Below the pieces are notes generated by a model that saw only the letters and a program-made list of their open reading frames with translations, was not told the origin of the DNA and made no database searches. 64,000 nucleotides of DNA from CAZBRS01 sp964494475. Its GTDB lineage: Bacteria > Myxococcota_A > UBA9042 > CAZBRS01. The DNA is taken from NCBI GenBank assembly GCA_964494475.1, contig CAZBRS010000028.1, positions 1 through 64,000 of the forward strand, read 5' to 3'. Made by a program: the position numbers and the translations under genes. Below, one piece after another: positions 15,973-24,308 of this stretch (positions within the stretch are counted from its first letter, which is position 1; every line of letters begins with the position of its first letter).

Positions 15973-18900
15973 GGATCGTCGGGCGATTTGCATTGCTCTG
16001 CGGATTCCTGGCGCTGGGGGCATGCGGCGGGGCGGCGGCCTCGCCCGACGCCGAGGCCTCGGGACCGCCGGACTGGGCCGCCGAATCGAAGCTCGACCTG
16101 CTCGACGTGCCTCCTGCCGACCTGGTCGACGCGTCGGACAAGCCCGACCGGGGCCCCGAGAGTCCGCCCGACACGGCCCCTCCCGACACGGGCGAGGCCA
16201 CCGGCGACGCAGTGACCACCGACGACGCGGGCCCGGGTTGCGACGAGGAGTGCACGGCCTGTGGCACCACGTGCGTGGCCGGGGCCTGCCAGTTCACGGC
16301 CTGCCAGGGCCGCGCCTGCGGCCCCGACGGCTGCAACGGGGTCTGCGGCCAGTGTCCGGCGGGCCAGGGCTGCGCGAACGGCGCATGCGAACCCATGCCC
16401 TCGTGCGGCAACGACTTCTGCAACCTGAACTTCGGCGAGGCGTGCGCCAACTGCCCCCGCGACTGCCCCTGCGGCTGCGGCGAGGCCTGCCAGGTCGACG
16501 CCACCTGCGTGTTCGTGGCGTGCGACGGGCGCGCGTGCGGCCCCGACGGCTGCGGCGGCTCGTGTGGCGAGTGCCCGGACCACTTCACGTGCAAGAATGG
16601 TGCTTGTGCGTACGTACCGTGGTGCGGCGACCACGCCTGCGACCCGAACGAGACCTGCGCCTCGTGCCCCGCCGACTGCGCCTGCACGGACTGCGGGCAC
16701 TCGTGCGTGGCCGGGCTGTGCCAGTTCACGGCCTGCATGGGCCGCGAGTGCGGACCCGACGGCTGCGAGGGCGCCTGCGGCGACCTGGCAGGCGCGTGCC
16801 CCGAGCACCACGCGTGCGACGAGGGTGCTTGCACCTACGTGCCCTGGTGCGGCGACGGCACGTGTGACCCGACCGAGGACTGCGCGACGTGCCCGACCGA
16901 CTGCGCCTGCCCCGCCTGCGGCGACGTCTGCCTCGAGGGCGCGTGCGTGAGCGCTCCCTGCACCGGCCGCGAGTGCGGGCCGGACGGGTGCGGCGGCTGG
17001 TGCGGCGACTGTCCGCTCCACCACGCGTGCGCGCAGGGAGCCCTTGGCCTGCGAAGCCTTGGCGAAGCAGTCTGCGTCTACGAGCCCTGGTGCGGCGACG
17101 GCACCTGCGATCCGAACGAAGACTGCGGCACGTGCGAGCCCGACTGCGCCTGCACCGGCTGCGGTATGGCCTGCATCGACGGGGCCTGCACCTTCTCGGC
17201 CTGCGTCGGCCGGGAGTGCGGCCCCAACGGCTGCGGCGGCTCGTGCGGTGGGTGTCCCCTGCATCACGACTGCGCCGACGGGGCGTGCTTCTATGTACCC
17301 TGGTGCGGCGACGGCACGTGCGACCCGAGCGAGGACTGCGCCACGTGCCAGGCCGACTGCGCCTGCACGGACTGTGGCACCACGTGCGACGGCGGCATCT
17401 GCACGTTCCACGGCTGTGACGGCCGCGAATGCGGCGACGACGGCTGCGGCGGCTCCTGCGGCCAATGTGACGACGACCTGCCGTGCACCGACGACGCCTG
17501 CGCCAACGGCCAGTGCCAGGCCACCCTGCAGCCGGACCACTGCCTGCTCGAGGGCGGCTGCGTGGAGCCGGGCACCATCGACCCGGTCTCCGGCTGCTCG
17601 GTCTGCGACCCGGCGACCGACCCGACGGCGTGGTCACCCCTGGCGGAGCAGTCTCCGTGCGGGAACGACGGCGGGGTCTGCCATTCGGGGGCCTGCTGCC
17701 CCCACGCGGCGAACTGCGAACTGCGCGCGTGTGGGCACGACGGCTGCGGCGGCTCGTGCGGCGAGTGCGACGAGCACTTCGCGTGCCAGGACGGCCTGTG
17801 CACCTACGAGCCCTGGTGCGGCGACGGCACCTGCGACCCCGCGGAAGATTGCGCGGGCTGCGAAGCCGACTGCGCCTGCACGACCTGCGGCAGCGCGTGC
17901 GTGGCGGGCACCTGCCAGTTCGTGGCGTGTGTCGGACGATCGTGCGGCGACGACGGTTGCGGGGGCTCGTGCGGCGAGTGCGCCCCGCACCACGCGTGCC
18001 ACGACGGCGCGTGCGTCTACCAGCCCTGGTGCGGCGACGGCACCTGTGATCCCGACGAAGACTGCGCGGCGTGCGAGGCCGACTGCGCCTGCACCGCGTG
18101 CGGCACCACCTGCGACCAGGGAGCCTGTGTCTTCTCGGCCTGCTCCGGCCGCGAGTGCGGCCCCGACGGCTGCGGGGGCGGGTGTGGCGACTGCGCGGCG
18201 CACTACGCGTGCACCGACGGCACCTGTACGTACCAGCCCTGGTGCGGCGACGGCGCGTGCGACCCCGACGAGGGCTGCGGAGCTTGTTCCGCCGACTGCG
18301 CCTGCGGCGCCGGCCAGGTCTGCCTGGCGAGCGGCGCGTGCTGCACGCCGACCTCGTGCGAGGGCGGCGGCTGGGTCTGCGGCGAGCCCGGCGACGGGTG
18401 CGGCGGCCCCCTGGCGTGCGGCGAGTGCCTGCCCCCGGAGGAGTGCGGCGGCGGCGGCCTTCCCTTCGCGTGCGGTACGCCCGAGCCCCTGCCTTACCCC
18501 ACCCGCGATCCCATGCGGCTGAAGTCCATCCAGCCCGACTTCTGGCCTCACCCCGAGGAGATCGCCGGCAACGGCGCCGGCGGCGTGGCCATGAACCTGG
18601 TGTGGTCCGCGTGGGAGCCCGCGAACGAGGCTCCTCCCTGCGCCGCCGGCCGCGAGGCCTTCGACGGGCACTGCTACGCGATCGACGCGGCCGTCGACCA
18701 GGCCATCGCCGACTGGACCGCGCGCGGGCTGGTCGTCACGGGCGTCGTGTACGGCGTGCCGGCCTGGGCTCGTATCGAGACCGGGTGCTCGCCGGTCTCG
18801 GCCGGCTTCGAGATCTTCTGCGCGCCCCGCGACCCGGCCGACTTCGGCCGCTTCGCGGGCTACCTGGCCTGGCGCTACAACGGGCTGCGCGGCCACGGAC

Positions 18901-19970
18901 GCGTGGCCGACTTCGTGATCCACAACGAGGTGAACTCGAACGACTGGTACGACGTGGGCTGCGGACAGGGGGTCTACTGCGAGCCGACGGGCTGGGTCCA
19001 GCGGTACGCCGCCGACTGGAGCGCGGCCTACGACCGCATCGTACGCCAGCAGCCCTTCGCCAAGGTGCTCGCGTCGTTCACGCATCACTTCGATCCGGCG
19101 CTCGACGCGTACGGCGTCGCGAGCCCCGTCATCTCGGTGCGCACCTTCCTGCCCTGGTTCGCGGCCCACGTGGGCGCGCGCGAGTGGCGCGTGGCCTACC
19201 ACCCCTACCCTGCGAACCTGACCAGCCCCACCTTCGGGCCCCGCGACTTCCCGCGGGTCACCTACGGCAACCTCGGCGCGCTGGTGGGGTGGCTGATGGC
19301 CGCCTTCCCGAACGACCCCCACGCCTGGGACGTACAGCTCACCGAGAGCGGCATCAACAGCCTGTACCCGGGCTCGTACCCGGCGGCGCAGGTCGACGGC
19401 GTGTGCCGTTCACTGAAGGCCGTGCTCGGCACCCCCTTCATCTCGAACTACGTCTACCACCGCATGCAGGACCACCCCACCGAGGTCGCGTCGGGGCTCG
19501 GGCTCGGGCTCTGGGACACGGCGGGCAACGCCAAGCCGGCCTGGTCCACCTGGGCGCTCGCGAACCGCGCCGACCTGGACCCTCCCCAGCTCTCGTGCGG
19601 CTTCGAGCACTTGCCCTACACGCGCCTGGTGGTCTACGGCTGCATCGACACCGGCACGCGCTGGACCAGCACCCGCCCGGCGCCCGCCAACTGCACCGAG
19701 CGCCAGGCCTGGCGCCTGCTGCGCGCCGAGGCGCCGGGCACGCACCTGGTGCACGAGTGCCTTTCGGGCACCAACGACAGCTTCGCCAGCCTCGACCCGG
19801 GCTGCGAGGGTCAGCGCTCCATGGGCCCCCTCGGCTGGGCCTACGACGCGCCGCAAGACGGCGCCGTTCCGCTCTACCGCTGCTTCTCGGGCTTCGATCA
19901 CTTCGTGTGGGCCGACGCCGGGTGCAACGGGTCGGGCCAGGAGTCGTTGCTCGGGTATGCGCTACCGTAA
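15969..19970 (+). CDS. Giant Cys-rich repeat lipoprotein with glycoside-hydrolase-like (DUF5722-type) domain
   Basis: A 1333-residue predicted lipoprotein. The TTG at 15969 overlaps the previous stop and opens a signal peptide with lipobox L-G-A-C. An Asp/Pro linker leads to a long Cys-rich region (about residues 90-830) built from two alternating motifs: G-R-x-C-G-x-D-G-C-G-G-x-C-G (nine copies) and P-W-C-G-D-G-T-C-D-P-x-E-D-C (about eight). From about 840 to 1200 is a TIM-barrel-like domain with D-F-V-I-H-N-E-V-N-S (Glu987) and Q-L-T-E-S-G (Glu1126), placed like acid/base and nucleophile of clan A glycosidases and resembling DUF5722. The last 125 residues hold repeats ending C-N-G-S-G-Q-E-S-L-L-G-Y, of a type seen in DUF5648. 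It probably acts on polysaccharide at the cell surface; the substrate is unknown. Confidence 0.7.
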   Translation: MRIVGRFALLCGFLALGACGGAAASPDAEASGPPDWAAESKLDLLDVPPADLVDASDKPDRGPESPPDTAPPDTGEATGDAVTTDDAGPGCDEECTACGTTCVAGACQFTACQGRACGPDGCNGVCGQCPAGQGCANGACEPMPSCGNDFCNLNFGEACANCPRDCPCGCGEACQVDATCVFVACDGRACGPDGCGGSCGECPDHFTCKNGACAYVPWCGDHACDPNETCASCPADCACTDCGHSCVAGLCQFTACMGRECGPDGCEGACGDLAGACPEHHACDEGACTYVPWCGDGTCDPTEDCATCPTDCACPACGDVCLEGACVSAPCTGRECGPDGCGGWCGDCPLHHACAQGALGLRSLGEAVCVYEPWCGDGTCDPNEDCGTCEPDCACTGCGMACIDGACTFSACVGRECGPNGCGGSCGGCPLHHDCADGACFYVPWCGDGTCDPSEDCATCQADCACTDCGTTCDGGICTFHGCDGRECGDDGCGGSCGQCDDDLPCTDDACANGQCQATLQPDHCLLEGGCVEPGTIDPVSGCSVCDPATDPTAWSPLAEQSPCGNDGGVCHSGACCPHAANCELRACGHDGCGGSCGECDEHFACQDGLCTYEPWCGDGTCDPAEDCAGCEADCACTTCGSACVAGTCQFVACVGRSCGDDGCGGSCGECAPHHACHDGACVYQPWCGDGTCDPDEDCAACEADCACTACGTTCDQGACVFSACSGRECGPDGCGGGCGDCAAHYACTDGTCTYQPWCGDGACDPDEGCGACSADCACGAGQVCLASGACCTPTSCEGGGWVCGEPGDGCGGPLACGECLPPEECGGGGLPFACGTPEPLPYPTRDPMRLKSIQPDFWPHPEEIAGNGAGGVAMNLVWSAWEPANEAPPCAAGREAFDGHCYAIDAAVDQAIADWTARGLVVTGVVYGVPAWARIETGCSPVSAGFEIFCAPRDPADFGRFAGYLAWRYNGLRGHGRVADFVIHNEVNSNDWYDVGCGQGVYCEPTGWVQRYAADWSAAYDRIVRQQPFAKVLASFTHHFDPALDAYGVASPVISVRTFLPWFAAHVGAREWRVAYHPYPANLTSPTFGPRDFPRVTYGNLGALVGWLMAAFPNDPHAWDVQLTESGINSLYPGSYPAAQVDGVCRSLKAVLGTPFISNYVYHRMQDHPTEVASGLGLGLWDTAGNAKPAWSTWALANRADLDPPQLSCGFEHLPYTRLVVYGCIDTGTRWTSTRPAPANCTERQAWRLLRAEAPGTHLVHECLSGTNDSFASLDPGCEGQRSMGPLGWAYDAPQDGAVPLYRCFSGFDHFVWADAGCNGSGQESLLGYALP
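17047..17076 (+). repeat. 30-bp in-frame insertion within a Cys-rich repeat
   Basis: Compared with the other modules, which read G-A-C-x-Y-x-P-W-C, this one has ten extra codons (about L-G-L-R-S-L-G-E-A-V). The inserted DNA contains two imperfect copies of CCTTGGC..GAAG and has no counterpart in sibling modules. Confidence 0.5.
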
Positions 19971-19984
19971 GGGCGCACGCGCGC

Positions 19985-20004
19985 AGGGGCGTCGTGCAGC
20001 CCCT
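19985..20004. repeat. Palindrome, family E, between convergent genes
   Basis: Arms AGGGGC / GCCCCT (6 bp) around an 8-nt loop in the 32-bp space between the 15969 gene and the penicillin-acylase gene. The minus-strand edge TGTAGGGGC matches the copy at 49436-49455 and supplies the TAG stop of the acylase gene. It may act as a bidirectional terminator, but there is no U-tract. Confidence 0.6.
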
Positions 20005-22668
20005 ACAACGGCGTGAGCACCAGCCTGCCCTTCGCCCCCTCGCGCACCTCGCGCCAGTCGAAGACCATGGGCACCAGGCCTCCGCGCTTCCAGACTTCGT
20101 GCTGGTCGCCGTAGTGGGGCGAGCCCGGCCAGCCCGAGGCGCCGGTGTCGATGATCCACTGGCCGTGCGCCACGTCGGCCAGGTCGACGACCATGCGGAA
20201 GACCGGGCCGGCCATGGCCCGGAAGGGGTGGTCGGGGTGGGCCAGGTCGAAGTGGCTCTTCCAGACCGAGTCGAGCCCGCCGGCCGCCTCGCTCTGCGGC
20301 AGGTTCACGAGCCCGGCCAAGGCCTTCTGGGAACCGAAGGCGTGCTTGATCTGCAGGTCGTGCAGGCGGCCCCAGCGCCAGGCGGCGGGGTCCGGTCCCT
20401 GGGCCGCGACCAGGGCGGCCACGGCGCGCTTGAAGGCCGGCACCACCACGTCGGCGCGGCGCTCGACGGCCGGAGTGTCGCGGGCATCCCACACCACGTG
20501 GCCGGGCGCCGACAGCCACAGGTCGGCCACGTTGGTCGAATAGCGCTGGCCCATCACGAAGGTGAAGGCGGCGGGGTCGAGCTCGTCCCTGAGCGCGCCC
20601 ATGACGGCCTCGCGGTACGTGGAGAAGAAGACGGCCGCGGCGGGCGAGCCGGCGGGGGCCTCGAAGTCCCAGGCCACGAGCAGCGCGAACGCCGCGCGCT
20701 CGGCCGGGTCGAGCGAGGCCGCGCGCAGGTCGTCGACCAGGTGCGGCACCAGGCGCCGGGCGCGGATGAGCTGCACGTCGGTCTGGATGGCGGCGAAGGT
20801 GGCCGGCGTGTGCTTCGGGCGCTCGTTCAGGCGCTCGACGATGCGCTCCCAGCGGTAGGAGGGGGCCGTGTCGATGGCCACGGGCACGCCCTGGCGCGAC
20901 GGATCGGACATGGCGTTGTTGGCGTGGGCCAGCAGCGCCTCGGCCCCCTGCACCTCGCCCACCAGCACCTTGGGCCCCTCGACGCCCGCCCACTCGTAGG
21001 CCGAGAGCCAGCCCGGCACGGGGAAGGTGCCGCGGTGGGCCGGGCGGAGGGGCACGGCCCCGGTCGCGAAGAGCGCCACGTTGCCGTCGACGTCGGCGGC
21101 CGTCCAGGTGCCCACGGGCAGCGGCATGGTCCCGAGCGCCGTCATCAACTCGGACACGCTGCCGGCGCGGTTCGCCTGCCGAAGGGCCGTGATGCCCTGC
21201 TCGCCCCCCCGCGGCTGCCAGCGCACGGCCACCAGCGGCGCCCAGGCGGGCAGCAGCCCGGCGTACATGTCGTTGAGGAGCGGCCCGTTGGTCGTGCGAC
21301 GCACGGTGAAGCGCCGGTCGGTGAGGTCGCCGTCGACGCGCACGCGGACCCGCACCTCGGAGGGCACGATGGGGTCCGAGGGCCGCCCCTCGCGCAGCAC
21401 GGACGAGGGCGCGGCCGGATCGACCCGCTCGACCACCAGGTCGATGGCGTCGCCCACGGTCGAGGTCATGCCCCAGGCCACGCGCGCGTTGTGGCCCGCC
21501 AGCACGTAGGGAAGCCCCGGCATGGTCACCCCGATCACGTCGAGGCCCGGGCACGACAGGTGCTGCTGGACCACGAGCGACGGCACCAGGTGGCTGAGGT
21601 GCGGGTCGTTCGCGAGCAGCGGCTTGCCCGACGCGCTGTGGTCGCCGCCCACGGCCCAGGCATTGCTGGCCCCCGAGAAGAAGGCCAGCGTGGCCGAAGC
21701 GACGCGCAGCCCGTCGGGCGCGGCGGAGGCCGCGGGCGAGGTCGGCGCGGGAGCGACCCAGGGGCGCGCGGGGAAGACCTCGCGGAGTTCGGGCGCCACG
21801 GCCGGCGCCAGCGCCCGCGAGGGCTCGTGCGAGTCGAGGCTCCAGCCCTCGGGCCAGGGCGCGTGGTCGTAGATCTGCTCGGCGCGGTCGAGGCCGCCGT
21901 GCAGCGCCAGCAGCAGGCGCGAGGTCTCCTGGTGCCAGTTGTGCGTGACGCTCCAGGCGTTCAGGCGGCCGAGCACGAAGCTGTCCTCGAGGGTCCAGCG
22001 CTCGGGGGCCACACGCAACAGGCGGTATTCGAGCGGCTCGTTCACGGCCAGGCCGGCGTTCACGCCCGCCACGTAGCCGTCGAGGAGCGNNNNNNNNNNN
22101 NNNNNNNNNNNNNNNNNNNNNNNNNNNNNNNNNNNNNNNNNNNNNNNNNNNNNNNNNNNNNNNNNNNNNNNNNNNNNNNNNNNNNNNNNGGCTCGTTCAC
22201 GGCCAGGCCGGCGTTCACGCCCGCCACGTAGCCGTCGAGGAGCGCACGGTCGTCGCCGGACAGCGCCCGCGCGTCGTCGGCGGCCTGCCCCTCGAAGCCC
22301 CACGCGCGCATGGCCACGTCCCAGCTGACCGACGTACCCCCCATCAGCGGCTGATCGCCCACCAGCTCGGCCAGCCGGCCGCGCGCCATGCGGCGCAGCA
22401 GATCCATCTCGAAGAAGCGCTCGCGCCCGTGCAGCCAGCCCACGGCCAGCAGCAGATCGTGCTCGTCGGTGGCCGCCACGTGGGGCACGCCCTGGTCGTC
22501 GAACCACACCGTGACGGCCGCGTGCAGTCCGGGCAGGTCGCGCACCTCGCGCGCGTCGAGGCGCGGGTGGTCGGGGTGCACCTTGTAGGCCAGGAACGAC
22601 GACGTGGCGCAGGCCGCCAGCAGTCCCGCCAGGCCGACGATCGCGAGGCCGCGCATCCATCGAGCCAT
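20003..22668 (-). CDS. Penicillin acylase family lipoprotein (frame broken by assembly gap)
   Basis: A penicillin-amidase-type Ntn hydrolase, 836 residues once one copy of a duplicated 55-bp flank and the 100 N are removed (155 bases, which exactly restores the frame). It is a lipoprotein signal (L-A-A-C, Cys20), an alpha chain, and an autoprocessing site before G-A-S-N-A-W-A-V, where Ser283 would be the N-terminal nucleophile of the beta chain. Other family marks are A-N-D-P-H-L, G-V-T-M-P-G-L-P, T-T-N-G-P-L-L and A-N-N-A-M-S. Members cleave amide bonds in acyl-homoserine lactones, beta-lactams or acylated peptides after export; which one is unclear. Upstream on the same strand, 12 bp away, is a DUF819 transporter-like gene. 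Confidence 0.88.
22035..22244. other. Assembly gap (22090-22189) flanked by identical 55-bp copies
   Basis: 22035-22089 and 22190-22244 are identical. Deleting one copy plus the Ns removes 155 bases and joins two reading frames of the acylase gene, so the gap is an unresolved contig overlap. Confidence 0.9.
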
Positions 22669-22680
22669 GATCCGGTCCCC

Positions 22681-23802
22681 CTATCCAAGCCACCAGGCCA
22701 TCAGGATGCCTACGTAATTGGCCACCGCGCAGCCCATCAGGCCGCTGGCGATGCCCGTGATCACCACCTCGCGGTTCTCGAGCTTGTCGGCCACCGGCGC
22801 CACGAACGCCGGGCTCATGATCGTGGCCACGCTGGTGATGAGCAGCGTGTCACGATCGATGCGAAGGAGCGCCCCCAGGACGACCTCGAGCACCAGCACC
22901 AGCCCGATCAGCGCGCACGTGAACGCCAGGATGGGCAGGCTCGTGCTGAACAGGCGCCCGAAGTCGGCCAGCGAACCCGTGGCCGTGCAGAACACGAGCA
23001 GGAGGATCTGGCCCATGCCGTACGTGCCGGGCAGCGAGCGCACCTTCGGCACCAGCGACGCGAGCACCGCCAGCGACGTGATCGACAAGATGGCCGTGGC
23101 CATGGCGAACGACTCGGGTGCCAGCTTCCACGTGGAGCCGCCGATGGCACAGATGGCCGCCGCGACGCCGAGCGCCAGCACGCGCTGACCGAGCGTGGGT
23201 CGCCGCGTGAGCACGTCGGAGGCCTCCGCGTCGACGTTCGCCCCCGAGCGCGGGTAGGCAGGCGTGACGAGCCCCAGGAGCCGCGGCCCCACCGAGAACA
23301 CGACCATCAGGTAGATGGCGCTGACCAGCAGGTCGGCCGCGTTGGCGTTGACGAAGAGCTCGGAGGGCGCCCCGCGCGCCACCTGCACCGCGGCCATGTT
23401 GGCCGTGACGCCCAGGTACACGGCCGCCAGCATCCCGGTCAGCGTGCCCTGCCCCTCGACCGTGCCGGCGAGCACCAGGTGGGTCGTGACGGAGCCCACC
23501 AGCACCGCCACGAACACCACGCCGAAGGCCAGGAGCGCCTTGCCCGCCATGCGCGTCCAGGCGCCCACGTCGAGCGAGAAGAGCAGGAGCGGGATGGCGA
23601 GCGCGGCCGCCCCGTACCCGAAGGCCTCGGCCACCGGCCCGTACGGCACGTGCAGGGGCTGGTTGGCGTACAGGATTCCGGCCACGTAGCACAACGTGGC
23701 CGGTCCCAGCGCCCGGGCCCACCCGTACCGCGCGGCCAGGCGCTGCGCCACCACCGGGAAACCGAGGTAGAGCGCGACGTCGGCGAGCACGAAGGGCGTC
23801 AT
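22681..23802 (-). CDS. DUF819-family integral membrane protein
   Basis: A 373-residue protein with about ten predicted helices, matching the DUF819 (YjcL-like) family. That family is related to secondary transporters of the sodium/glutamate or bile-acid type and has no settled function. Features include an early F-S-L-D-V-G-A-W stretch, V-Y-L-G-V-T-A-N-M-A-A-V in the N-terminal half, the central hydrophilic loop with P-A-Y-P-R-S-G-A-N, and S-P-A-F-V-A-P-V-A-D and G-L-M-G-C-A-V-A-N-Y in the C-terminal half, positions where such proteins have helix breaks. It lies 12 bp upstream of the acylase gene, so the two may be co-expressed, possibly for uptake or release of the acylase product. Confidence 0.75.
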   Translation of the reverse strand: MTPFVLADVALYLGFPVVAQRLAARYGWARALGPATLCYVAGILYANQPLHVPYGPVAEAFGYGAAALAIPLLLFSLDVGAWTRMAGKALLAFGVVFVAVLVGSVTTHLVLAGTVEGQGTLTGMLAAVYLGVTANMAAVQVARGAPSELFVNANAADLLVSAIYLMVVFSVGPRLLGLVTPAYPRSGANVDAEASDVLTRRPTLGQRVLALGVAAAICAIGGSTWKLAPESFAMATAILSITSLAVLASLVPKVRSLPGTYGMGQILLLVFCTATGSLADFGRLFSTSLPILAFTCALIGLVLVLEVVLGALLRIDRDTLLITSVATIMSPAFVAPVADKLENREVVITGIASGLMGCAVANYVGILMAWWLG

Positions 23803-23859
23803 GGGGCTCCTAGGGATGCTACAGAGGTCATGCCTTGATACGACGGTAGGGGGAGCACG

Positions 23860-24282
23860 TCAAGCGGCAGCGGGTGCCGGCATCGTCTTGATCGCGACCA
23901 ACTCGCGCACCGTGGCCACGTCGGCGTCTCCCGGCACCAGGAAGCGAATGCCCGTGCCCTCGGCGTAGCGTCGCGCCTCGCGAAACATCGTCGTGATCCC
24001 CTCCGGCAACCCGCCGGCCAGCGCCAGGGCCAGGGCGCGCTCGCCGAGCACCACCGCGACGCGCACGGCCCCTGGCTCGGGGGTCAGGTACAGGAGAGTG
24101 CGCTTCTTCTGCTTCAAGAGGCACACGCGGCCGAAGTCGAGCTTCGAGGGCCTCCACTCGGCTTCGATGGGCCCGACCTGCTCGCCCACGGAGCGGACGA
24201 TGGCCTGCCAGGTCGGGAGCGCGGCGCCCAGACAGGCGGCCAACTCGGTGTCGGAGGGTGTTTTCGCGATCGCGGGGCTCAT
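23860..24282 (-). CDS. DUF3788-family protein
   Basis: A 140-residue soluble protein. The ATG at 24282 is preceded by GGGAGGTTCC, a strong ribosome site, and was preferred over an earlier in-frame start at 24315 inside the upstream gene. The central strand set K-L-D-F-G-R-V-C-L-L-K-Q-K-K-R-T-L-L-Y-L-T-P followed by V-A-V-V-L-G-E-R-A resembles DUF3788, a family of small cytosolic proteins with a GyrI/SRPBCC-like appearance and no known function. It follows the giant lipoprotein gene by 26 bp on the same strand. Confidence 0.65.
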   Translation of the reverse strand: MSPAIAKTPSDTELAACLGAALPTWQAIVRSVGEQVGPIEAEWRPSKLDFGRVCLLKQKKRTLLYLTPEPGAVRVAVVLGERALALALAGGLPEGITTMFREARRYAEGTGIRFLVPGDADVATVRELVAIKTMPAPAAA

Positions 24283-24308
24283 GGAACCTCCCGGGGCGAT
24301 GTCGGGCT

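Noticed and set aside
16200..18300. CRISPR-like or satellite tandem repeats
   Set aside because: The periodicity is coding: degenerate third positions with conserved Cys codons show protein-level repeats, not a DNA array.
19985..20004. Classical Rho-independent terminator
   Set aside because: There is a hairpin but no T-run on either side, so it is listed as a palindromic repeat only.
18071..22231. 1386-codon plus-strand open frame crossing the gap
   Set aside because: It spans a convergent gene boundary, a run of N and the antisense of the acylase; composition is shadow-like.
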